A stretch of DNA of 64,000 nucleotides from Burkholderia sp. L27(2015) (GTDB taxonomy: Bacteria; Pseudomonadota; Gammaproteobacteria; Burkholderiales; Burkholderiaceae): the NCBI RefSeq assembly GCF_009765705.1, contig NZ_LMUX01000016.1, positions 184,837 to 248,836 on the forward strand, given 5' to 3'. A program made the position numbers and the translations under genes. The notes below the pieces were generated by a model. It saw only the letters and a list, made by a program, of their open reading frames with translations, made no database searches and was not told the origin of the DNA. This document shows, one piece after another, positions 15,863 to 23,735 of this stretch (position 1 is the first letter of the stretch; every line of letters starts with the position of its first letter).

Positions 15863-16765
15863 TCAGGGGTTTGCGTCCGCGCGCCGGCTCAGGTGAGTGA
15901 CCAATAACTTCCCGGCTGCGGGCAAGGCGTCGAACGAGCGCACGCAGATTCTCAGTTCGCGTTGCGCCCAAGCGTCGCTGAGCGCCACAGTGTGCAGGTC
16001 CAGCCGCGTGGCATGCTGCGCCGCCACTGCGTGCGGCAGGATGCCGATGCCGAGTCCGGCCGCAACCATCAGGCATAGCGCGTCATAGCTGGTCACCTGG
16101 ATGCGCAGATTCACCGCGCGCCCCTGTTCGTTAGCGGCCCGCGAGAGTTGTAAATTGATCGCGCTATCCGAATGCAGGCCGACGTAATCGTAGGCGAGTG
16201 TCTGGGCGAACGAAATCTCGCTTGGCGTGCCCAGCGGATGATCGCGCGGGGTAATCACCACCAGGCGATCGACGTGGTACGGGAAGGTCTCGAGTGGGTA
16301 GCCGTGCGGCACGACGGTGAAGATGCCGACGTCGGCTGAATTCTCGGCGACCGCCTTGGTGACCAGGGGGCTCACTTTCTCTTCGAGACGCACCTGTATA
16401 TGAGGATGAGCGGACAGGAACGATTTGATTTCGGCGGGTAGGAATTGCACGATGGACGACACGTTGGCAACCACCCTGACCAGGCCGCTTGCGCCGGTTG
16501 CGTAGCGGGCCATTTGCACGCCAATGTCGTCGAGCTCATGCAGGGCGCGGCGTGCCAGCGCCAATAATGCGTCCCCTGCAGCGGTGGGTTCAACGCCTTT
16601 ATTGGTGCGACGCAACAGCGGCACGCCCAGGCTCGCTTCCAGTTCACTGACGCGTTTGCTGATTGCTGCCGCCACGATGTGCTCGCGCTCGGCTGCTGCT
16701 GCAATCGTGCCTTCCTCGACAACGCGGATAAAAAGCTTAAGCGAGGTGGGGTCTAGCTGCGCCAT
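15863..16765 (-). CDS. LysR-family transcriptional regulator
   Basis: A 300-residue regulator. The N-terminal helix-turn-helix is LKLFIRVVEEGTIAAAAEREHIVAAAISKRVSELEASLGVPLLRRTNKGVEPTAAG. The C-terminal effector domain follows a Rossmann-like pattern (VRVVANVSSIVQFLPAEI, then DVGIFTVVP and GLGIGILPHAVA). Start ATG 16765 has AAGGGA upstream; an earlier TTG (16786) is less likely. It is divergent from the glutaredoxin-DinB gene and convergent with leuD-like 2. LysR regulators usually control a divergent target, which points to the fusion gene. Confidence 0.9.
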   Translation of the reverse strand: MAQLDPTSLKLFIRVVEEGTIAAAAEREHIVAAAISKRVSELEASLGVPLLRRTNKGVEPTAAGDALLALARRALHELDDIGVQMARYATGASGLVRVVANVSSIVQFLPAEIKSFLSAHPHIQVRLEEKVSPLVTKAVAENSADVGIFTVVPHGYPLETFPYHVDRLVVITPRDHPLGTPSEISFAQTLAYDYVGLHSDSAINLQLSRAANEQGRAVNLRIQVTSYDALCLMVAAGLGIGILPHAVAAQHATRLDLHTVALSDAWAQRELRICVRSFDALPAAGKLLVTHLSRRADANP

Positions 16766-16853
16766 GGGATGTCCCTTCCGATTCAATGTCGGCCATCTAC
16801 GGACCGAGTGTAATGGAAGAAGACCCGGGCCGAATACCCAGGATACATAGGAA

Positions 16854-16867
16854 TAGTACCCGTACTA
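16854..16867. promoter_or_regulatory. Dyad TAGTAC-CC-GTACTA in the lysR / grx-dinB gap
   Basis: A perfect 6-bp inverted repeat with a 2-nt spacer lies roughly midway in the 225-nt divergent region. It is a candidate LysR-type or other regulator site. An overlapping GAATACCC...GGATAC pattern adds symmetry at 16832-16845. Confidence 0.4.
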
Positions 16868-16990
16868 CCCGGCTGCCGATGCCCTCCATCATTTTCGGTG
16901 ATGACGGCATCGCCAACCATTGCTTTGCATCTCCAGGCGCGAGCCGCAAGAATAGCGATGGAGTCAATACGAATACTCAAGGAGATCGAA

Positions 16991-17761
16991 ATGGAGCAAG
17001 CGACCACTGGTGCACGCATCAAGGTGTTCTGGCAACCGGGATGTTCGTCGTGCCTGCGCACCAAAGAATTCCTCACCAAGCAAGGAGTCTCGTTCGAATC
17101 GATCGACGTGCATAACGACCCCGACGGGCGCGCGCAGTTGGACGCGCTGGGCGCACGCAGTGTGCCGGTCGTCTCGATCGGCGCGCGCTACACGTTCTGT
17201 CAATCGATCAACGATGTCATCAAGTTTCTCGACTTGAAGACCAAGGTGATGGAACCGTTACCCCCGGCGCAATTGGTGGAGAAGATCGATCTCGTGTTGA
17301 CCGCTGCTGCGCGCTATGCACGCCAGTTCAAACCCGAGGAATTGCACGTGCCGTTTCGCGATCGTAACCGCACGCCCGCTGGCCTGTGCTTTCACGTGTT
17401 TCGCGTGGCCGAAATGGGCATGCAGGCGGCGCATCAGATCGAGCTTTTATTCGAAGGTTTCGACGAAGTGCCGCCGCCGACATGGACTGGCGAGGTTATC
17501 GCCGCGTGGGGCGAGGACGTACGCACACGGATTCTGGCCTGGTGGGAAACCGAGCCCGACCGGTCACTGAGCTACGATGTGCCAACCTACTACGGCAGAC
17601 GTCCGATGGACGAAGTGTTGGAGCGTACGGCGTGGCATGCGGCGCAGCACACGCGTCAGGTCATGCTGATGCTGGAGTCTTATGGAACGCAGCCCAACGG
17701 GCCGCTGACGGCGGCGGATCTCGCTGGCTTGCCGTTGCCCGACGAAGTGTGGGATCGCTGA
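16991..17761 (+). CDS. Glutaredoxin-DinB fold fusion protein
   Basis: A 256-residue protein of two domains. Residues 8-85 are glutaredoxin-like, with active site QPGCSSC (Cys18, Cys21), the cis-Pro segment SVPVV (about 58-62) and FCQSINDVIKFL. Residues 90-230 look like a DinB/YfiT helical bundle, with three candidate metal-binding histidines: His135 (FHVF), His216 and His220 (WHAAQHTRQ). DinB-fold enzymes include thiol-dependent maleylpyruvate isomerases and S-transferases. AAGGAG 6 nt before ATG 16991 fixes the start. Its partner regulator is the divergent LysR gene. A thiol-dependent step on a metabolite of the island is plausible; the reaction is unknown. Confidence 0.78.
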   Translation: MEQATTGARIKVFWQPGCSSCLRTKEFLTKQGVSFESIDVHNDPDGRAQLDALGARSVPVVSIGARYTFCQSINDVIKFLDLKTKVMEPLPPAQLVEKIDLVLTAAARYARQFKPEELHVPFRDRNRTPAGLCFHVFRVAEMGMQAAHQIELLFEGFDEVPPPTWTGEVIAAWGEDVRTRILAWWETEPDRSLSYDVPTYYGRRPMDEVLERTAWHAAQHTRQVMLMLESYGTQPNGPLTAADLAGLPLPDEVWDR

Positions 17762-17859
17762 GGGTTGCATCCCGTCAGGGGCAGAGCTACCGCCAGGAGC
17801 CGACGCGCGCGACGCTACTGCGTCAGTGCGCCGGCCACCCGGCCGTATCTTCTCAACCC

Positions 17860-18960
17860 TCAGCCGACAAAAATCAGCGAGATATAAACGAAGAACACCA
17901 TCAGGTGCATCGCGCCTTCGAGCAAGGTCGTGCGCGGTCCCGAGAACGTCAGCATGCTCAAGCTCAACGTAAGCACTAGCAACACCAAATTGGTGGGCGA
18001 CAAGCCCAGCACCAGATTTTGCCCGGTGATCAGGCTGATGAATAATACGGCGGGCACGGTCAACCCGATGGTGGAGGCCGATGCGCCCAGGCATAGATTG
18101 ACGGCGCGCTGCAACTGATTGGCCGACACCGCACGTATCGCCGAAATGGCCTCGGGCGCCAACACGATCACGGCGATCAGCAAACCGCCCAGCGCCGATG
18201 GGGCGCCCAGCCGAGCGAGTCCGACGTCCACGTATTTGGCGAGAAATTTCGACAGCAGCACCACCGGCCCGATCGCCACCAGCAGCCAGAATATTTGCCG
18301 CATCAGTGTGCCGCTGCCGTTTTGCGCGTCGGCGTGGTCATGGTGCACGTACGCGGGTTCCTCGACGGCAATAAAGAAGTCGCGATGGCGGCCGGTCTGG
18401 ATTGCCAGGAATACCCCATAGAGGATCAGCGTGAAGATCGAGAATGCGACCGCCTGTACCGGATGCAGCGTGCCGACCGAGGTTGATACCGTGAAATCCG
18501 GCAGTACGAAGGAAATGACCGCCAACGGGATAATGACCGCCAGATAGGCGCTGGCGCCCTGCGTGTTGTAGCGCTGCTCGCCGTGCTTGAGGCCGCCGAG
18601 CAGCAAGCCCAGCCCGACCACCCCGTTGAGCACGATCATCAGCACCGCAAACATGGTGTCGCGGCCCAACGTGGGCTGATCCGAACTGAAGGTCGCGGCA
18701 CTGATCAATGCCACTTCGATCAACACGATCGACAAGGTCAACACCAGCGTGCCTAGCGGCTCGCCCAGCGAAACGGCCAGATGATCGGCTTCTGCGACGA
18801 CGCCGAACGCCGACCACAGAATGACGCCGAATAGCAGCGCGCTGGGTATGGCAAGCCAAGCGGAGGAGGTGGTGAGTGCCGTAATCTGCGAGCCGAAGGC
18901 GAAGAACACGGCAACCATGGCCCAGCCTGCGGCGAGTCGTAAAGTGCGCGATAGATTCAT
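17860..18960 (-). CDS. Calcium/cation:proton antiporter, ChaA/CaX family
   Basis: A 366-residue inner-membrane antiporter with about eleven hydrophobic segments in two homologous halves. Conserved CaX regions are GEPLGTLVLTLSIVLIEVALI in the first half and LIAVIVLAPEAISAIRAV plus NLCLGASASTIGLTVPAV in the second, each with the acidic residue needed for cation exchange. A His/Asp-rich loop (YVHHDHADAQNG) lies between the halves. The start is placed at ATG 18960 rather than an upstream in-frame codon, because the hydrophobic core begins shortly after and a GGGA lies upstream. It is convergent with the fusion gene. Confidence 0.86.
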   Translation of the reverse strand: MNLSRTLRLAAGWAMVAVFFAFGSQITALTTSSAWLAIPSALLFGVILWSAFGVVAEADHLAVSLGEPLGTLVLTLSIVLIEVALISAATFSSDQPTLGRDTMFAVLMIVLNGVVGLGLLLGGLKHGEQRYNTQGASAYLAVIIPLAVISFVLPDFTVSTSVGTLHPVQAVAFSIFTLILYGVFLAIQTGRHRDFFIAVEEPAYVHHDHADAQNGSGTLMRQIFWLLVAIGPVVLLSKFLAKYVDVGLARLGAPSALGGLLIAVIVLAPEAISAIRAVSANQLQRAVNLCLGASASTIGLTVPAVLFISLITGQNLVLGLSPTNLVLLVLTLSLSMLTFSGPRTTLLEGAMHLMVFFVYISLIFVG

Positions 18961-19145
18961 TGAGAGTCCCAAGCGTAAATGGAGGGTAGGCAGGTGCCCT
19001 GCAAGGAATGCATTGCTATCGAGCTCGGCGTTGGATAGCCAGATCGGTTCGCCACATTTAACCACGGAAATTGTGAACGGTCGCACCGTTGACTATTTTT
19101 ATCCACGACGCAGCCCCGCCCACGATAGGTCGAATGGCGATATAA

Positions 19146-19169
19146 TGTATATACCATAACGTATATACA
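19146..19169. promoter_or_regulatory. Palindromic operator of the vapBC pair
   Basis: TGTATATAC (19146-19154) and GTATATACA (19161-19169) are a perfect 9-bp inverted repeat with a 6-nt spacer. It abuts TATAAT (19141-19146), a good -10 box, and lies 12 nt upstream of the antitoxin start. Binding by the toxin-antitoxin complex there would block transcription. Confidence 0.72.
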
Positions 19170-19181
19170 GTGGGGCGAGCG

Positions 19182-19427
19182 ATGGATCTGCAAATAGCTA
19201 AGTGGGGTAATAGTCTGGCACTGCGTATCCCGGTAGATTATGTACGTCGCATCGGCATCAAAGAGGGGGATCACGTGCAAGTGAATTTGACGGCAGACGG
19301 TGGTATCTATATTCGTCCGATCAAGCGGGACCGGAAAGCATTTGCGCTTGAATTGGAGAAATCCCGTCAGGCTATGCCGATGGGAGAGTCGGTGATCGAC
19401 GAATTGAGGCAAGGGGCGCGGTACTGA
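19182..19427 (+). CDS. vapB: Antitoxin, AbrB/SpoVT fold (VapB/MazE-like)
   Basis: An 81-residue antitoxin. The N-terminal swapped-hairpin DNA-binding fold is visible as LQIAKWGNSLALRIPVDYVRRIGIKEGDHVQV. The C-terminal part (about 50-81) is the toxin-neutralising region. ATG 19182 is chosen; a GTG at 19170 would add four residues and would touch the operator. Its stop overlaps the toxin start (TGATG). The pair is compact and may be mobile, but no transposase or integrase is nearby. Confidence 0.88.
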   Translation: MDLQIAKWGNSLALRIPVDYVRRIGIKEGDHVQVNLTADGGIYIRPIKRDRKAFALELEKSRQAMPMGESVIDELRQGARY

Positions 19428-19849
19428 TGGTGTACGTCGATACCAGCGTATTGGTGGCGCTGTGCGTGAACGAACCCCACAGTGCGATCGTTGGGCGGTG
19501 GTACGCCGCGTGCCGCGACGAACTGATCTCCGCGGCGTGGTGCGTGACCGAATTTGCCAGTGCGCTGGGCATCAAGCGGCGCACCGCGCAAATCGACGGC
19601 GAACAAAGCGCTCGCGCATGGCAGTCTTTCGAACGCTTGTGCGCAGGGGATGTGCAGTTGCTGCCGATCGAGCAGAGCACATTTCACCGCGCGGCCGTAC
19701 TCACCTTGGACGCTAAAATGGGCTTTCGTGCGGGCGACGCCCTGCATTTGGCCGCCGCGTTGAGTGCCAAGGCCAAGAGCATGGCGACGCTGGATGAAGT
19801 GCTGGCGTGCAACGCCAAGCAGATGAAAATGAAGCGGGTCTCGTTTTAG
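19427..19849 (+). CDS. vapC: PIN-domain toxin VapC
   Basis: A 140-residue ribonuclease toxin. PIN-domain acidic residues appear at Asp5 (MVYVDTSVLVAL), Glu near 42 (WCVTEFASAL) and Asp near 100-104 (FRAGDALHLAAAL). PIN toxins cleave tRNA or rRNA in a Mg-dependent manner. The 1-nt overlap with vapB (TGATG) indicates coupled translation. Its antitoxin is of the AbrB type, a common partner for VapC. No disabling change was seen. Confidence 0.9.
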   Translation: MVYVDTSVLVALCVNEPHSAIVGRWYAACRDELISAAWCVTEFASALGIKRRTAQIDGEQSARAWQSFERLCAGDVQLLPIEQSTFHRAAVLTLDAKMGFRAGDALHLAAALSAKAKSMATLDEVLACNAKQMKMKRVSF

Positions 19850-19984
19850 CGGGTGCGTCGCGCCAAGGTCCCGCGTTTGCCTCGGCCCGGGTTAGCCCGC
19901 GTTGGCCCCATTTGACGCGGAGTGGCGGCAAACGGGGCGGGGGAGGCAGCGGTCATTTCTTCCGTAGCGTGTTTCTTCAGCAGC

Positions 19985-21187
19985 CTATTTCTTGTTGAAA
20001 CGCGCGGCTTCCTCGGAGCCTTTGGTCGCGTTGCCCGCGCTATATGAATGCGCGCCGACGCCCGCGAGCTTGCCGCTCTGAACGATCAGGTACTCATCGC
20101 GGATCGGGCGTTTTTCGAAGTAGCATTCGAGGATTTCGCGCGTGCCGGCAGCATAGCGAGCCTGTGCCGACAGGCTGGTGCCCGAGATATGCGGTGTCAT
20201 GCCATGGTGTGGCATGGTGCGCCACGGGTGGTCGGCCGGCGCGGGCTGTGGGAACCACACATCGCCGCCGTAACCAGCGAGCTGGCCGCTCTCAAGCGCG
20301 GCGACGATCGCATCGCGGTCGCATAGCTTGCCGCGCGCCGTGTTGATCAGGTACGCACCGCGCTTGAAGTTGGCGAGCGTCTTTGCGTTGATCATATGCT
20401 CCGTCTCGGGGTGCAGCGGGCAATTCAGCGTGACCACGTCGCAGACCTTCGTCAGGCTTTCCAGGCTCGTGTGATGAGTCAGATTGAGCTCCTTCTCAAC
20501 CGACGCGGACAAGCGGTGGCGATCCAGGTAGTGCAGCTTCACGTCGAAGGGCTTGAGCAGTCGCAGCACGCGCAGACCGATACGCCCGGCTGCAACGGTA
20601 CCGACGTTCATCGATTCCAGGTCGTAGGAGCGCGAGACGCAGTCAGCGATGTTCCAGCCGCCGTTAATCACCTGTTTGTACGACGGTATGTAGTTACGCA
20701 CCAGCGCCAACGTGGTCATCACGACATGCTCGGCCACGCTGTTGCTGTTGCAATAAGTGACTTCGGCCACGGTGACGTTGTGTTCCATCGCCGCTTGCAA
20801 ATCGGTGTGGTCCGAGCCGATTCCGGCCGTGACGATCATTTTCAGCTTGCGCGCTTTCGCGATGCGCTCGGCTGTCATGTAAGCCGGCCAGAACGGTTGT
20901 GAAATCACGATTTCAGCGTCGTGCAGTTCGCGGTCCAGCACGCTATCGGCGCCGTCCTTGCTGGAGGTGACGATCAACTGATGGCCGTTCGCTTCGAGAT
21001 ATTTGCGCAGCCCCAATTCTCCCGAGACGCTGCCCAGCAACGTTCCAGGTTTGAAGTCGATGGCTTTGGGAGTGGGCAGCGTCTGGCCGTCCGGATAACG
21101 TTCGGGTTGGGGCAGGTCGTCGCGGGCATAAGTCTTGGGGTAGCCGCTTACCGGGTCGTCGTACAGTACGCAAATAATCTTGGCCAT
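19985..21187 (-). CDS. fdh: NAD-dependent formate dehydrogenase
   Basis: A 400-residue cytoplasmic enzyme that oxidises formate to CO2 with NAD+. The sequence follows the Pseudomonas sp. 101 type closely. Shown are the N-terminal PKTYARDDLP segment, the nucleotide site VGTVAAGRIGLRVLRLL followed by YLDRHRL (the Asp favours NAD), the catalytic Arg in NTARGKLCDRDAI, and the His in MTPHISGTSLSAQ. This single-subunit form needs no molybdenum. It is transcribed alone. Two 7-bp inverted repeats lie upstream (21256-21273 and 21320-21337). It could recycle reducing power from C1 metabolism; nothing links it directly to the catabolic island. Confidence 0.95.
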   Translation of the reverse strand: MAKIICVLYDDPVSGYPKTYARDDLPQPERYPDGQTLPTPKAIDFKPGTLLGSVSGELGLRKYLEANGHQLIVTSSKDGADSVLDRELHDAEIVISQPFWPAYMTAERIAKARKLKMIVTAGIGSDHTDLQAAMEHNVTVAEVTYCNSNSVAEHVVMTTLALVRNYIPSYKQVINGGWNIADCVSRSYDLESMNVGTVAAGRIGLRVLRLLKPFDVKLHYLDRHRLSASVEKELNLTHHTSLESLTKVCDVVTLNCPLHPETEHMINAKTLANFKRGAYLINTARGKLCDRDAIVAALESGQLAGYGGDVWFPQPAPADHPWRTMPHHGMTPHISGTSLSAQARYAAGTREILECYFEKRPIRDEYLIVQSGKLAGVGAHSYSAGNATKGSEEAARFNKK

Positions 21188-21540
21188 GATGTCTCTGGGT
21201 CTCCTAGGGGCGCTGGAGAGAGCGCCACTGTCGCGTCGGGCGGCGCGCTCGCTTGAGCAGTAGGCTTACTGCTTGAGCTAGAAGATAGACAGGTGGTCGT
21301 GCGCAGGCTAATCGTTTGTGCTGATCTGGCGATCAGCCGGACTTATCATGTCGTGCTTATCAGGATGCGGCCGCGCAATGTCGTGCCGCAGTTGTGCCTT
21401 GGTGTCGTGCCTTAATGTCGTCCATTAAGGCCTGCGCTCCACGTTCACCATCGGCTCGCCGCGTGCCGCTCACGTGAGCATTGATCGATGGGGATCCGTA
21501 TTGTCTGAGATGCCGCCGTAGCGTCTGCACGAAGCTGGAA
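21188..21540. other. Intergenic region upstream of fdh with two perfect dyads
   Basis: No credible gene. Two similar hairpins are visible: AGCAGTA-GGCT-TACTGCT (21256-21273) and GCTGATC-TGGC-GATCAGC (21320-21337), each with 7-bp arms and a 4-nt loop. The part from 21350 to 21430 has loose repeats of TGTCGTGCC. The region may hold the fdh promoter and regulator sites. Confidence 0.6.
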
Positions 21541-21570
21541 AACAAAAAGCCCAATCCGAAGATTGGGCTT
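21541..21570 (-). terminator. Intrinsic terminator of tRNA-Asn
   Basis: On the minus strand AAGCCCAATC-TTCG-GATTGGGCTT is a perfect 10-bp stem with a UUCG tetraloop, followed by TTTGTT. It begins 15 nt after the tRNA 3' end. Confidence 0.93.
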
Positions 21571-21584
21571 ATGCTTGATTCTTT

Positions 21585-21660
21585 TGGCTCCCCGACCTGG
21601 ACTCGAACCAGGGACCTGCGGATTAACAGTCCGTCGCTCTACCAACTGAGCTATCAGGGA
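21585..21660 (-). tRNA. tRNA-Asn (anticodon GTT)
   Basis: A 76-nt tRNA with encoded CCA. The acceptor strand TCCCTGA pairs with TCGGGGA (one G-T pair). The D-loop has AGCTCAGTTGGTAGAGC. The anticodon arm GGACT-GTTAAT-CC presents GTT. The T-loop is GGTTCGAGTCC. It is a single gene with its own terminator. Confidence 0.97.
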
Positions 21661-21784
21661 ACAGCAGAGAACGTAATTTTAGGGTGGCCTGAGCATCTTG
21701 TCAACAGGCATGCACGAAGAGATTGCCTGTTACGTCCTGTCCACCCCTATATAAACACACGCCATTGAGAAAAAACGATGTAGA

Positions 21785-22108
21785 TCAATGCTCAAGCAAA
21801 TTGAGTTTTTCCTTCACGTCTTTCCACTCGTCAGCTTCGGGTAGCGGTGCTTTGGTTTTGGTGATGCTCGGCCATGCTTTCGCGAGATCGGCATTCAATG
21901 GAATGAAGGCTTGTTGATCGCTGGGCACGTCTTCTTCGGCATAAATTGCGTTGACCGGGCATTCAGCCACGCACACGGCGCAGTCGATACATTCGTCCGG
22001 GTCGATCGTCAGGAAATTCGGGCCTTCGCGGAAGCAATCCACCGGGCATACATCGACGCAATCGGTATAGCGGCATTTAATGCAGCTTTCGGTCACAACG
22101 TGGGTCAT
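21785..22108 (-). CDS. fdxA: Ferredoxin FdxA, 7Fe-8S/[3Fe-4S][4Fe-4S] type
   Basis: A 107-residue electron carrier. Cluster motifs: [18 protein letters not shown] for the first (with the CxxxxxxC spacing typical of a 3Fe-4S site) and [13 protein letters not shown] for the 4Fe-4S site. The C-terminal tail of about 50 residues is usual for FdxA. It is transcribed alone, divergent from pncB. A minus-strand TACAAT box lies at 22156-22161, about 50 nt upstream, without a clear -35. Confidence 0.94.
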   Translation of the reverse strand: MTHVVTESCIKCRYTDCVDVCPVDCFREGPNFLTIDPDECIDCAVCVAECPVNAIYAEEDVPSDQQAFIPLNADLAKAWPSITKTKAPLPEADEWKDVKEKLNLLEH

Positions 22109-22468
22109 TCGGGCTCCTGCAAACGGTGAGCGGTAGTGCGTTCGGTTAAACCCGTATTGTAGCGTAATGTCGCTTTCAGATAGGGGCTGCGGCGTGGGTC
22201 TTTAGATCGAATCATGATTTGCATATGATATTTTTCCGTAGCCGGGAATCGCCCACGCAACTGTCCTCGATCGAGCATGGGTCCGAAAACACGAGTCCAG
22301 GCGCTATCCCACGGTGTTTTCGTTTAAGATTCCGACGCTGACCGTTCGTTTTTTGCGCTCGTTTTTTCGTGTCGGTTTCGTGTTTGTACTTTCGCATTGG
22401 GCGGCGCGCGGCATACAGAGGTTCGCGCGCGGCCCCGGCCCCCCCGTAACGTTAGGCCTCGCAGGCAC
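22109..22468. other. Divergent intergenic region fdxA / pncB
   Basis: No gene seen. It contains T-rich stretches with repeated CGTTTTTTGCGCTCGTTTTT-like sequence (22345-22395). No clear riboswitch or tRNA was recognised. Confidence 0.5.
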
Positions 22469-23653
22469 ATGACGATCATCCACTCGCTGCTCGATACCGA
22501 CCTCTACAAATTCACGATGATGCAAGTGGTTCTGCATCATTTCCCAGCTGCACAGGTCGAATATCGGTTTCGTTGCCGAACGGCCGATGTCGATCTGGTG
22601 CCGTATGTCGATGAAATCAAGGCCGAAATCAAGGCGCTCTGTACCTTGCGATTTCGCACGGATGAACTCGACTATTTGCGCCGTCTGCGTTTTATCAAAA
22701 GCGATTTCGTCGATTTTCTTGACCTGTTTCACCTCAACGAGAAATACATCTCGGTGAGCCCTTCGCCCAAGGGCAACGGCGAAATCGATATCGTCATTAC
22801 CGGGCCGTGGCTGCACACGATCTTGTTCGAAATTCCGGTGCTGGCCATCGTCAATGAAGTGTATTTCCGCAATACGCAGGCGTCGCCCGACTACGACGAA
22901 GGGCGCGAACGCTTGATCGAAAAAATCGCCCTGCTGGCGGTGCCACCCGATTACGCCGATTGCGCGATTGCCGATTACGGCACCCGGCGGCGTTTTTCCA
23001 AGCAATGGCATGAGGAAGTGATCCTCACGCTCAAGCAAAGTCTGGGCACGCAGTTCGCCGGCACCAGCAATGTCCACTACGCGATGAAACACGGGCTGCT
23101 GCCGCTGGGCACGATGGCTCATGAGTATCTACAGGCTTGCCAGGCGCTCGGCCCACGGCTGCGCGATTCGCAGGTCTACGGCTTCGAAGTCTGGGCCAAG
23201 GAGTATCGCGGCGATCTGGGTATTGCGCTGTCGGACGTGTACGGCATGAAGGCGTTCTTGCGCGACTACGACATGTATTTTTGCAAGCTGTTCGATGGGG
23301 CACGCCACGATTCCGGCGATCCGTTCGAATGGGGCGAGCAGTTGATCAGCCACTACCAGGCCAACCGCACCGATCCGCGTACCAAGGTGATGATATTCAG
23401 CGATGCGCTGGATATTCCTAAGGTCCTGCAGCTCTACGAGCGGTTTCACGGGCGCTCGCGGCTGGCCTTCGGCGTGGGCACCAACTTGACCAACGACCTG
23501 GGCTACACGCCGCTGCAGATCGTGATCAAGATGGTGCGCTGTAACGGGCAGCCCGTGGCCAAATTGTCAGATTCGCCGGGCAAGAACATGTGCGATGACG
23601 TGGCTTACCTTGCGTATCTGCGGCAGGTGTTCGAGATCGAACACGATGGCTAG
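22469..23653 (+). CDS. pncB: Nicotinate phosphoribosyltransferase
   Basis: A 394-residue enzyme of NAD salvage that makes nicotinate mononucleotide from nicotinate, PRPP and ATP. The N-terminus [26 protein letters not shown] is characteristic. The catalytic region includes [23 protein letters not shown] (with the regulatory His) and the C-terminal [14 protein letters not shown] start at ATG 22469 because upstream in-frame sequence is Arg-rich and unlike the family. It stands alone. Confidence 0.95.
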   Translation: MTIIHSLLDTDLYKFTMMQVVLHHFPAAQVEYRFRCRTADVDLVPYVDEIKAEIKALCTLRFRTDELDYLRRLRFIKSDFVDFLDLFHLNEKYISVSPSPKGNGEIDIVITGPWLHTILFEIPVLAIVNEVYFRNTQASPDYDEGRERLIEKIALLAVPPDYADCAIADYGTRRRFSKQWHEEVILTLKQSLGTQFAGTSNVHYAMKHGLLPLGTMAHEYLQACQALGPRLRDSQVYGFEVWAKEYRGDLGIALSDVYGMKAFLRDYDMYFCKLFDGARHDSGDPFEWGEQLISHYQANRTDPRTKVMIFSDALDIPKVLQLYERFHGRSRLAFGVGTNLTNDLGYTPLQIVIKMVRCNGQPVAKLSDSPGKNMCDDVAYLAYLRQVFEIEHDG

Positions 23654-23735
23654 GCGGCACGGAATTTTGGGCTTGTGTGATCGAGCGGCATGGTTCACAG
23701 GGTTGCTATCGTCCGCGTCGCCCCTATAATCGTCC

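Noticed and set aside
16898-16990. An upstream extension of the glutaredoxin-DinB frame
   Set aside because: The extension lacks family sequence and overlaps the likely promoter; ATG 16991 has a strong AAGGAG.
17762-17859. Possible terminator between grx-dinB and the antiporter
   Set aside because: I saw no clear stem followed by a T-tract on either strand in this convergent gap.
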